Positions 1 through 6,516 of a DNA stretch of 12,201 nt are shown here, one piece after another. The notes beneath the pieces were generated by a model, which saw only the letters and a list, made by a program, of their open reading frames with translations, was not told the origin of the DNA and did no database searches. Positions within the stretch are counted from its first letter, which is position 1. Every line of letters starts with the position of its first letter. The DNA comes from a bacterium (lineage in GTDB: Bacteria; Bacillota; Clostridia; Oscillospirales; Acutalibacteraceae): assembly GCA_020627425.1 (NCBI GenBank), contig JAHKXX010000034.1:1-12201 (forward strand). The letters run 5' to 3'. A program made the position numbers and the translations under genes.

Positions 1-2
1 AA

Positions 3-97
3 GGAGAGGGACAATAAACCCCGCTCGTACGCGTGCCGATAGGTAGGTGGTAACATCAATCAGAGTGCGCGAATTGCTCAGCGCGAGCACGCGCCGC
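3..97 (-). repeat. Intergenic repeat, copy C (reverse orientation)
   Basis: On the minus strand this stretch reads through the same ordered blocks as the copies near 4082 and 8934: a GC hairpin (GCGCG, loop TGCT, CGCGC, at 94-81), ATTCGCGCACT (74-64), GTTACC (54-49), GGCACGCGTAC (37-27) and GGGTTTATT (22-14). The 5' hairpin is kept although its bases differ from the other copies (there GCAGCG/CGCTGC), which argues for a folded RNA or DNA element rather than chance. The outer edges are approximate and the right-hand end of the repeat may pass the window edge. The function is unknown. No protein is encoded here. Confidence 0.7.
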
Positions 98-100
98 CGC

Positions 101-129
101 TTGAAATTCAGGGAAAGATGGTATATAAT
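101..129 (+). promoter_or_regulatory. Sigma-A-type promoter upstream of murC
   Basis: The sequence shows TTGAAA at 101-106, a spacer of exactly 17 nt, and a perfect TATAAT at 124-129. This matches the vegetative sigma-70/sigma-A consensus. Transcription would begin near 136 and give a leader of about 230 nt before murC. It starts immediately beside the repeat copy at 3-97. It is the best promoter match I found in the window; activity is inferred. Confidence 0.7.
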
Positions 130-207
130 AGGGTAAGGGAATAGTATAAAGGGACAATTTTATTTAGTAAAATGTCTAAATGTTGTCGCATTGAATGAAA
201 TTTGTAT

Positions 208-231
208 AGGGGGTTTATTTTTGCCCCTTTT
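208..231 (+). other. Terminator-like hairpin in murC leader
   Basis: AGGGG at 208-212 (with an extra G at 213) can pair with CCCCT at 224-228 across a T-rich loop, and is followed by TTT. It lies in the predicted leader downstream of the 101-129 promoter, so it could act as a weak terminator or attenuator. The stem is only about five pairs, so this is tentative. Confidence 0.3.
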
Positions 232-274
232 GGTAATATAATAATGCTGTAAAAGAGTATATACCTAAGGCTAC

Positions 275-309
275 GCCGCGCAAAGCCCGCCTGACGGCGC
301 ATCTGCGGC
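275..309. repeat. GC-rich imperfect palindrome in murC leader
   Basis: GCCGC (275-279) can pair with GCGGC (305-309), enclosing a smaller CGCC/GGCG stem (288-291 with 296-299). It is much richer in G+C than the A+T-rich leader around it. It could be a structured leader RNA or a remnant of a dispersed intergenic repeat. No known riboswitch class was recognised. Apart from the promoter and structures listed, nothing else is supported in 1-368. Confidence 0.35.
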
Positions 310-368
310 ATTATCCTTGTGCGTTATGCCTTAAAAACAACCGACAAGATTTTTTAGGGAGTGCTTAT

Positions 369-1754
369 ATGACAGAAAAATATGAACATCTGCTGGATGA
401 CGTAAAAACAATACATTTTGTGGGCATCGGCGGCTCCGGAATGTGTCCGCTGGCTGAGATAATGCACAGCGAGGGCTATATTATAACAGGCTCCGATACG
501 TCGGAGTCCGATACACTGATGCGTATAAGATCCTACGGTATCCCTGTAACTATGGGACACTATCCGGAAAATGTGGACGGCGCGGATCTCGTGGTTTATA
601 CTGCTGCAGTAAAGCTCGATAACCCCGAGCTTGTTGCTGCAAGAGAAAAAAATATCCCGACAATAGAGCGTTCGGTAATGCTCGGAGCCGTTGCTTCCAG
701 ATATAAAAAGGCTATAGCTGTCAGCGGTACCCACGGCAAGACTACCACTACCTCTATGATAACGCAGATACTTACTATGGCAAACTACGACCCGACTGCC
801 GTAATAGGCGCAAAGCTTCCCTTTATCGGTGGCAACGCAAGAGTCGGAAAATCGGATTATATGGTCTGTGAGGCTTGCGAGTATGTGGACTCGTTTCTGC
901 GCATTTATCCCCGTGTAGCGGTAATTCTGAATGTAGATGAGGATCATCTGGATTATTTCGGAAATCTCGACAGGATAAAGGAATCCTTTGTAAAATTCGG
1001 TAACCAGACCGAACAGATGATAGTTATAAACGGAGACGACAAAAATTCCCGCGACTGCCTGAAAATGATCAATACCGAAAACAAAACCACTGTTACCTTC
1101 GGCTTCGGTAAGTCTAATGATTATCGCGCCGAGATCACAGGGGAATCTACTGTATGCGACAGCTTTGACATAATGCATAAGGGTCAGAGGGTAGCTTCGG
1201 TACAACTGAAGGTTCCCGGAAAATATAATGTAATGAACGCCCTTGCGGCGGCGGCAACGTGTCTGTCCATCGGTGTTCCTGCAGATGATGTGGTACGCGC
1301 ACTCGGAGAGTTCAGCGGAGCACACAGACGCTTCGAGATACTCGGTAAGCCCTGCGGCATAACCGTAGCCGACGATTTTGCACATCACCCGACAGAGCTG
1401 AGAGCCACTTTGACTACTGCAATGAGTATGGGCTACAAAAACGTGTGGGCAGTATTTCAGCCGCATACCTTCTCGAGAACATATATGTTCCTTGATGATT
1501 TTGCAGAGGTTCTCTCTATTGCAGACCATGTTGTACTGTCCGAGATATTACCTGTCAGAGAGACAAACACCTATAATATATATGCAAAGGATCTTGCGGA
1601 TAAGATCGACGGCTGCGTGTGGTTCAAGACGTTTGAGGAGATCGCCGATTATGTCACGAAAAAAGCCCGTCCCGACGACCTGATAATAACTATCGGCGGT
1701 GGCAACGTCTATATGTGCGCCGATATGATAATGAGCAAGCTGAGCGGAAAATAA
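369..1754 (+). CDS. murC: UDP-N-acetylmuramate--L-alanine ligase
   Basis: MurC is the cytoplasmic ATP-dependent ligase that adds L-alanine to UDP-N-acetylmuramic acid, the first amino acid of the peptidoglycan stem peptide. The 461-residue length is normal for the family. Visible Mur-ligase features: nucleotide-binding GIGGSGMCP (about 19-27), the ATP P-loop GTHGKTTTT (120-128), NVDEDHLDYF (188-197), VPGKYNVMNALAA (282-294), GAHRRFE (317-323), DDFAHHPTE (335-343) and FQPHTFSRT (363-371). The N-terminal glycine motif and absence of other Mur-ligase signatures favour MurC over MurD/E/F; Mpl is a less likely relative. The ATG start is supported by AGGGAG at 356-361, seven bases upstream. A leader of about 230 nt and the 101-129 promoter precede it. 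speD follows after 45 nt without an obvious terminator, so read-through into the polyamine genes is possible. Confidence 0.95.
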   Translation: MTEKYEHLLDDVKTIHFVGIGGSGMCPLAEIMHSEGYIITGSDTSESDTLMRIRSYGIPVTMGHYPENVDGADLVVYTAAVKLDNPELVAAREKNIPTIERSVMLGAVASRYKKAIAVSGTHGKTTTTSMITQILTMANYDPTAVIGAKLPFIGGNARVGKSDYMVCEACEYVDSFLRIYPRVAVILNVDEDHLDYFGNLDRIKESFVKFGNQTEQMIVINGDDKNSRDCLKMINTENKTTVTFGFGKSNDYRAEITGESTVCDSFDIMHKGQRVASVQLKVPGKYNVMNALAAAATCLSIGVPADDVVRALGEFSGAHRRFEILGKPCGITVADDFAHHPTELRATLTTAMSMGYKNVWAVFQPHTFSRTYMFLDDFAEVLSIADHVVLSEILPVRETNTYNIYAKDLADKIDGCVWFKTFEEIADYVTKKARPDDLIITIGGGNVYMCADMIMSKLSGK

Positions 1755-1799
1755 TCATCCATTCGACTTTGCCCGTGACAAAAAGAAAATATAAAGGTT

Positions 1800-2624
1800 G
1801 TGAGAATCAAGTTGAATAACCGACTCAAGCTTTACGGCTTTAATAATCTTACAAAAACACTCAGCTTTAATATATATGATGTTTGCTATGCAAAAACAGA
1901 ACGCGAGCAGAGGGATTATATAGAATATATCGACGAGCAGTATAACTCCGACAGACTGACAAAAATTCTTTGTCAGGTCTCCGAGATGATAGGGGCGGCG
2001 GTGCTCAATATCTCGAAGCAGGACTACGACCCACAGGGTGCCAGCGTTACTCTGCTTATCTCCGAAAAGGGACTGCCCGAAAAAATAGACAAATCGTGCA
2101 ACTGCGGCAAGTACACTACACTGCCGCAGGAAATAGCCGCACATCTTGACAAGAGTCATGTTACGGTACATACATACCCCGAGTACCACCCTGATAACGC
2201 TATTGCTACCTTCAGGGTGGATATTGACGTGTCTACATGCGGAACCATATCGCCGCTGAATACCCTCGATTTTCTGATAGACAGCTTTGACTCGGATATT
2301 ATTACAATAGACTACCGCGTCCGGGGCTTTACACGGGACACAAGCGGAAAAAAGCTCTTTTTAGACCACAAGATCACATCTATACAGGACTATATAAAGG
2401 ATGCAACACTGAAAAAATATGACGCGGTGGATATAAATGTATATCAGGCAAATATCTTTCATACTCAGATGCTTATAAAGGAGCTTCAGCTTCAGAACTA
2501 CCTGTTTAAAACGGACGTTTATGAAATACCGCCGATGGAGAGACTGAATATCTCTGACAGCCTGCGCCGCGAGATGATAGAGATCTTCAGCGGCAGTAAT
2601 GTATACAATGTTGAGGATGAATAA
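1800..2624 (+). CDS. speD: S-adenosylmethionine decarboxylase proenzyme (E. coli type)
   Basis: SpeD removes the carboxyl group of S-adenosylmethionine to give the aminopropyl donor for SpeE. It is a pyruvoyl enzyme that self-cleaves. The cleavage motif LDKSHVTVHTYPE is present, placing the pyruvoyl-forming serine at residue 119; the beta chain would be about 118 residues and the alpha chain about 156. The opening LKLYGFNNLTK, CYAKTEREQRDYI, QDYDPQGASVTLLISE and VSTCGTISPLN match the long (about 264-residue) Gram-negative-type SpeD rather than the short archaeal/Bacillus type. Compared with E. coli, a small cysteine-containing insertion (CNCG, about 100-103) sits just before the cleavage region. 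The start is uncertain: GTG at 1800 has AAAGG only two bases upstream, while an in-frame TTG at 1812 has a weak GTGAG seven bases upstream. Its stop abuts the next gene's ATG with no spacer, so the two are almost surely co-translated. Confidence 0.94.
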   Translation: MRIKLNNRLKLYGFNNLTKTLSFNIYDVCYAKTEREQRDYIEYIDEQYNSDRLTKILCQVSEMIGAAVLNISKQDYDPQGASVTLLISEKGLPEKIDKSCNCGKYTTLPQEIAAHLDKSHVTVHTYPEYHPDNAIATFRVDIDVSTCGTISPLNTLDFLIDSFDSDIITIDYRVRGFTRDTSGKKLFLDHKITSIQDYIKDATLKKYDAVDINVYQANIFHTQMLIKELQLQNYLFKTDVYEIPPMERLNISDSLRREMIEIFSGSNVYNVEDE

Positions 2625-4073
2625 ATGAAGCTTGATCAGACCAAGGCTCCCCTTATGGAGGCTCTCTGCGCTTACAGAGAAAACAGAATAGTGTCGTTTG
2701 ATGTACCCGGTCACAAACAGGGCAAGGGCAACCCCGAGCTAACCGGCTTTTTAGGAAAGCCGTGTATGAGCGTAGACGTAAACTCTATGAAGCCGCTGGA
2801 CAATCTTTGTCACCCGATAAGCGTTATAAAGGAAGCGGAGGAGCTTATGGCTGACGCGTTCGGCGCTGCCCATGCTTTTTTTATGGTAAACGGTACTTCG
2901 AGCGCAGTACAGGCAATGGTCATGAGCGTATGTAAGCGCGGCGACAAGATAATTATGCCGAGAAACGTACACCGCAGCAGTATAAACGCGCTTATCTTAT
3001 GCGGAGCGGTTCCGGTGTATGTGAATCCTGGCGTAAACACAAGGCTCGGTATACCCCTCGGTATGTCGGTAGACTCGATAAAAAAGGCGATAAAGGAAAA
3101 CCCCGACGCAAAAGCCATTATAGTAAACAACCCGACGTACTACGGAGTATGCTCAAACCTGAGAGAGATAGTAAAGCTTGCCCACGTCGCAGGTATGAAG
3201 GTTCTCGTAGACGAGGCGCACGGAACGCATTTTTATTTCGGGGACTATATGCCTCTGTCGGGTATGAGCGTTGGCGCGGATATGGCAGCCGTGAGTATGC
3301 ACAAGACCGGCGGCTCTCTGACTCAAAGCTCTGTGCTGCTGATCGGAAAGGGTATTTCCGAAGGATATGTAAGACAGATAATAAACCTTACCCAGACGAC
3401 AAGCGCCTCTTATCTGCTGATGGCGTCTCTGGATATATCTCGCAAAAATCTTGCGATAAACGGCAGAAGCATTTTTGAACAGGTTACTTCTCTTGCAGGC
3501 TACGGGCGACAGGAGATAAACAAGCTCGGCGGCTTTTACGCTTTTTCGCGCGAGCTGATAAACGGCGACGATATATTTGACTTTGACCCGACAAAGCTAT
3601 CCGTTCACACAAGGGACATCGGTCTTGCCGGAATAGAAGTCTACGATATACTAAGAGACAAATACGATATCCAGATAGAGTTCGGAGACATAGGAAACAT
3701 ACTCGCCATACTGTCGGTGGGCGACAGGGTACTGAATGTAGAAAGGCTTATTTCCGCGCTATATGAGATAAAGCGCAGATACAGCAGGGATCCTGCCGGT
3801 ATGCTCGACCATGAATATATAGAGCCTGTAGTAGCGGCGTCTCCTCAGGAGGCTTTTTATTCGGAAAAGGTACAGGTGCCGCTCCGTGAAGCTCTCGGCA
3901 AGGTATGCGCCGAATTTGTAATGTGCTATCCCCCGGGAATACCGATACTCGCCCCCGGCGAGCTGGTAACGCCTGAGGTTCTCGAATACATAATCTATGC
4001 AAAAGCAAAGGGCTGCAACCTGACCGGTGCAGAAGACCTACACACCGAAAAACTCAATATTATATCCGTATAG
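2625..4073 (+). CDS. speA: Orn/Lys/Arg decarboxylase, probable arginine decarboxylase
   Basis: A PLP-dependent fold-type I decarboxylase that would supply the amine acceptor for the polyamine cluster. Motifs: PGHKQG (28-33), NGTSS (89-93), DEAHGTHF (196-203) and SMHKTGG with the Schiff-base lysine at 227. Its 482 residues match the short Bacillus-type SpeA/YaaO proteins, which lack the N-terminal wing domain of the inducible E. coli decarboxylases. Substrate choice among arginine, lysine and ornithine cannot be read from motifs; arginine is preferred because Firmicute homologues beside speD/speE usually make agmatine. The ATG follows the speD stop directly (TAA then ATG), with GAGG at 2613-2616 as ribosome binding site inside speD. 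No agmatinase or agmatine deiminase gene lies in the window, so conversion to putrescine, if it occurs, is encoded elsewhere. A 303-nt gap follows. Confidence 0.88.
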   Translation: MKLDQTKAPLMEALCAYRENRIVSFDVPGHKQGKGNPELTGFLGKPCMSVDVNSMKPLDNLCHPISVIKEAEELMADAFGAAHAFFMVNGTSSAVQAMVMSVCKRGDKIIMPRNVHRSSINALILCGAVPVYVNPGVNTRLGIPLGMSVDSIKKAIKENPDAKAIIVNNPTYYGVCSNLREIVKLAHVAGMKVLVDEAHGTHFYFGDYMPLSGMSVGADMAAVSMHKTGGSLTQSSVLLIGKGISEGYVRQIINLTQTTSASYLLMASLDISRKNLAINGRSIFEQVTSLAGYGRQEINKLGGFYAFSRELINGDDIFDFDPTKLSVHTRDIGLAGIEVYDILRDKYDIQIEFGDIGNILAILSVGDRVLNVERLISALYEIKRRYSRDPAGMLDHEYIEPVVAASPQEAFYSEKVQVPLREALGKVCAEFVMCYPPGIPILAPGELVTPEVLEYIIYAKAKGCNLTGAEDLHTEKLNIISV

Positions 4074-4081
4074 CACCGCCG

Positions 4082-4175
4082 GGCAGCGTGACGCTGCACC
4101 CTGAACGCGCACTGTAGCTGATTGCGCCCTGTACTTCTTGGCACGCGTACAGGATGGGTTTATTATACCTCTTTG
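4082..4175 (+). repeat. Intergenic repeat, copy A
   Basis: Copy A begins nine bases after the decarboxylase stop. Its first 20 bases (4082-4101) are identical to copy B and hold a perfect hairpin, GCAGCG, loop TGA, CGCTGC (4083-4097). Next come CGCGCACTGTAG (4106-4117, identical in B), TTGGCACGCGTACA (4138-4151) and GGGTTTATT (4156-4164, shared with copy C). A second stem unique to this copy pairs CCTGTAC (4128-4134) with GTACAGG (4147-4153). The right edge is approximate. Function is unknown; its place after a stop codon could make it a 3' UTR structure, but no T-run terminator is attached. Confidence 0.75.
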
Positions 4176-4183
4176 TCCGCGCC

Positions 4184-4202
4184 GTGCCGCACAGGGCGGC
4201 AC
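4184..4202. repeat. Perfect 7-bp inverted repeat
   Basis: GTGCCGC (4184-4190), loop ACAGG, GCGGCAC (4196-4202). It lies just beyond repeat copy A and is followed by TTGACG rather than a T-run, so it is not a typical intrinsic terminator. The rest of the 4074-4376 gap is A+T rich. I could not find a convincing promoter there: TTGACG at 4203-4208 has no good -10 at the proper distance. Confidence 0.5.
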
Positions 4203-4362
4203 TTGACGCTGCTTTGGAGTGAAAACGTGTATATTTCTCTATTATATTTTTTGTAACTACTTAGAATAAAGAATTGTTTATTACAAGTCAGGACAAAATC
4301 AAGCTTTTTAGGAAAGGGTTTCCCCCACGAGAACTCCGATATATCAAAAAAACGAAACAACC

Positions 4363-4369
4363 AAGGTGA
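4363..4369 (+). promoter_or_regulatory. Ribosome binding site deciding the speE start
   Basis: AAGGTGA ends seven bases before the ATG at 4377. A second in-frame ATG lies at 4383, but the spacing favours 4377. Confidence 0.6.
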
Positions 4370-4376
4370 AACAAGA

Positions 4377-5237
4377 ATGGAAATGTGGTATACTGAGGAA
4401 CAGACGGAAAACGTGCGTTTCTCCATAAGATGTGACAGACAAAGATATTCCGCAGAGTCGGATTTTCAGAGGATAGAGATATTCAGTACCCCCGAGTTCG
4501 GTGATGTGCTGGTGCTCGACGACAGGATAATGCTGACAGAAAAGGACGAGTTTATATATCACGAGATGATAACTCATATCCCGATGGCGGTAAATCCCGA
4601 TATAAAGAATGTCCTTGTAATAGGAGCAGGCGACGGAGGCACCGTAAGAGAGCTGACAAGATATGCTTCTATAGAAAATATAGATATGGTAGAGATAGAC
4701 AGAATGGTAGTTGACGCGTGCAAAAACTATCTCGGCTTTGTATCATGTGCACTGTCTGACAAAAGAGTACACATATATATTGACGACGGGCTTAGGTTTG
4801 TCAGGGGTGTAGATAATAAATACGACCTGATAATAGTAGACTCTACCGACCCTATAGGTCCCGGAGAGGGTTTGTTTACCTCCGAGTTCTACGGCAACTG
4901 CTACAACGCGCTCAATTCCTCGGGAATACTCGTAAATCAGCACGAGTCGCCCTACTATCAGTCCTATCAAAGAGCAATGAAGCTTGCTCACAAGAAAATA
5001 CTTGACCTCTTCCCTATCTGTAAGGTGTATCAGGCAAGCATACCGACCTATCCCTCGGGACACTGGCTGTTCGGGTTTGCATCAAAGAAATTTCACCCTA
5101 TACACGACCTTGACAAAGCTAAGTGGGAGGCTCTCGGAATAAAGACGAAATACTACAACACACGGCTGCACGAGGGCTGCTTTGCACTGCCGACCTATGT
5201 TGAGGATATACTGCGGCAATATGAACAGACCAACTGA
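4377..5237 (+). CDS. speE: Polyamine aminopropyltransferase (spermidine synthase)
   Basis: SpeE transfers the aminopropyl group from decarboxylated S-adenosylmethionine (made by SpeD) to a diamine, normally putrescine, giving spermidine and methylthioadenosine. The 286 residues match Bacillus and Thermotoga SpeE. Visible motifs: YHEMITHIP (61-69), the cofactor loop VIGAGDGG (81-88, alanine where GGGDGG is common), VEIDRMVV (105-112), the catalytic DSTDPIGP (155-162, with the catalytic acid) and IPTYPSGHW (222-230), the Bacillus-like substrate-loop version. Which acceptor it uses (putrescine, agmatine or cadaverine) cannot be set from sequence. Isoleucine is encoded by ATA in 21 of 24 cases, a strong bias. 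It is separated from the upstream decarboxylase by 303 nt containing repeats, so it may have its own transcript start, and from the downstream dehydrogenase by 78 nt containing competing hairpins. Confidence 0.94.
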   Translation: MEMWYTEEQTENVRFSIRCDRQRYSAESDFQRIEIFSTPEFGDVLVLDDRIMLTEKDEFIYHEMITHIPMAVNPDIKNVLVIGAGDGGTVRELTRYASIENIDMVEIDRMVVDACKNYLGFVSCALSDKRVHIYIDDGLRFVRGVDNKYDLIIVDSTDPIGPGEGLFTSEFYGNCYNALNSSGILVNQHESPYYQSYQRAMKLAHKKILDLFPICKVYQASIPTYPSGHWLFGFASKKFHPIHDLDKAKWEALGIKTKYYNTRLHEGCFALPTYVEDILRQYEQTN

Positions 5238-5251
5238 CAGTCCCGGAAAAA

Positions 5252-5283
5252 GTAAAGAATACCAATCCTTCTTTACGGGTATT
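5252..5283 (+). promoter_or_regulatory. Two mutually exclusive hairpins before the carboxyspermidine dehydrogenase gene
   Basis: GTAAAGAA (5252-5259) pairs perfectly with TTCTTTAC (5269-5276). AATACC (5258-5263) can instead pair with GGTATT (5278-5283). Both stems need bases 5258-5259, so they compete. The second stem is followed by an A+T-rich run (TTAAAATATATAAAAAAA) and then the GGAGG site of the next gene. This resembles an attenuator or translational switch but no known riboswitch class was recognised. Confidence 0.35.
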
Positions 5284-5315
5284 TTAAAATATATAAAAAA
5301 ACGGAGGAAACAACC

Positions 5316-6515
5316 ATGGGAAAAGCATTGATAATCGGAGCAGGCGGAGTAGCAAGCGTTTGTATACACAAGTGCTGCCAGAATCCCGACGTGTTTGAGG
5401 AAATATGTATAGCAAGCCGTACAAAGTCCAAGTGCGACGCACTGAAGGAAAAGCTTGACGGCGGCAGGACTAAGATACAGACTGCTCAGGTGGACGCAAA
5501 TAATGTCGACGAGCTTGTAGCACTTATTAACGACTTTAAGCCCGACGTAGTAATAAACCTTGCTCTGCCCTATCAGGATCTTACGATAATGGACGCGTGC
5601 CTTGCTACCAAAACAAACTATGTAGATACCGCAAACTATGAGCCGGAGGATACCGCAAAGTTTGAGTACAGCTGGCAGTGGGCTTATCGCGAGCGCTTTG
5701 AAAAGGCAGGTATCACTGCACTTCTCGGCTCGGGCTTTGACCCGGGTGTTACTGGTGTTTTCTCGGCTTATGCTATGAAGCACCATTTTGACGAGATAAA
5801 CTATATAGACATACTCGACTGTAACGCAGGCGACCACGGCTATCCCTTCGCTACAAACTTCAACCCCGAGATAAATATCCGCGAGGTCTCCGCAAAGGGC
5901 AGCTATATAGAGAACGGCAAGTGGGTAGAAACAGAGCCTATGGAGATAAAGCGTGTATATAACTTCCCCGAGATAGGCGAAAAGGATATGTATCTGCTTC
6001 ACCACGAGGAGCTGGAGTCCCTTGCGCTGAATATAAAGGGTATAAAGAGAATACGCTTCTTTATGACGTTCGGGCAGAGCTATCTGACGCATCTGAAGTG
6101 TCTGGAGAATGTAGGTATGACCTCTATAGAGCCGATAGAGTTCGAGGGCAAACAGATAGTTCCTCTGCAGTTCCTGAAAGCGGTACTGCCGGATCCTGCT
6201 TCTCTCGGTCCGCGTACAAAGGGAAAAACAAATATCGGCTGTATCTTTATCGGTAAAAAGGACGGTAAGGACAAGACATATTATCTCTATAACGTATGCG
6301 ACCACGAGGAGTGCTACAAGGAAGTAGGCTCACAGGCTGTATCCTACACCACAGGCGTACCTGCTATGATAGGCGCCGAAATGCTGATGACCGGCAAATG
6401 GAACAAGCCCGGCGTACACAATATAGAAGAGTTTGACCCCGATCCGTTTATGGAAGAACTGAACCGCTGCGGACTGCCGTGGAAGGAAAGCTTTGACCCC
6501 GAGCTTGTGGACTGA
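5316..6515 (+). CDS. Carboxy(nor)spermidine dehydrogenase (saccharopine dehydrogenase family)
   Basis: This enzyme condenses a diamine with L-aspartate beta-semialdehyde and reduces the Schiff base with NAD(P)H to give carboxyspermidine (or carboxynorspermidine, or carboxyaminopropylagmatine), which NspC then decarboxylates. The 399 residues match the family. Evidence: an N-terminal Rossmann motif ALIIGAGGVASV (4-15), basic ASRT (33-36) after the second strand, NLALPYQD (81-88), VDTANYEPED (103-112), GSGFDPGVT (138-146) and GDHGYPFATNFNPEINIRE (172-190), typical of this group rather than of lysine-biosynthetic saccharopine dehydrogenases. The start ATG has GGAGG near 5303-5307. The downstream decarboxylase begins one base after this gene's stop, confirming that the two act as a pair. 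The substrate (putrescine, diaminopropane or agmatine) is unresolved. Confidence 0.9.
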   Translation: MGKALIIGAGGVASVCIHKCCQNPDVFEEICIASRTKSKCDALKEKLDGGRTKIQTAQVDANNVDELVALINDFKPDVVINLALPYQDLTIMDACLATKTNYVDTANYEPEDTAKFEYSWQWAYRERFEKAGITALLGSGFDPGVTGVFSAYAMKHHFDEINYIDILDCNAGDHGYPFATNFNPEINIREVSAKGSYIENGKWVETEPMEIKRVYNFPEIGEKDMYLLHHEELESLALNIKGIKRIRFFMTFGQSYLTHLKCLENVGMTSIEPIEFEGKQIVPLQFLKAVLPDPASLGPRTKGKTNIGCIFIGKKDGKDKTYYLYNVCDHEECYKEVGSQAVSYTTGVPAMIGAEMLMTGKWNKPGVHNIEEFDPDPFMEELNRCGLPWKESFDPELVD

Positions 6516-6516
6516 T

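Noticed and set aside
108..311. 67-codon minus-strand frame in the murC leader
   Set aside because: It overlaps the promoter and leader hairpins, has no similarity I recognise and no good ribosome binding site.
354..1529. Long open frame (391 codons) on the minus strand opposite murC
   Set aside because: It mirrors the codon pattern of murC, its translation is rich in Cys, Tyr and His without any recognisable domain, and murC has unmistakable ligase motifs.
5082..6305. Long open frame (407 codons) on the minus strand opposite speE and the dehydrogenase
   Set aside because: It crosses two well-supported genes and their gap, has no family features, and arises from codon bias on the opposite strand.
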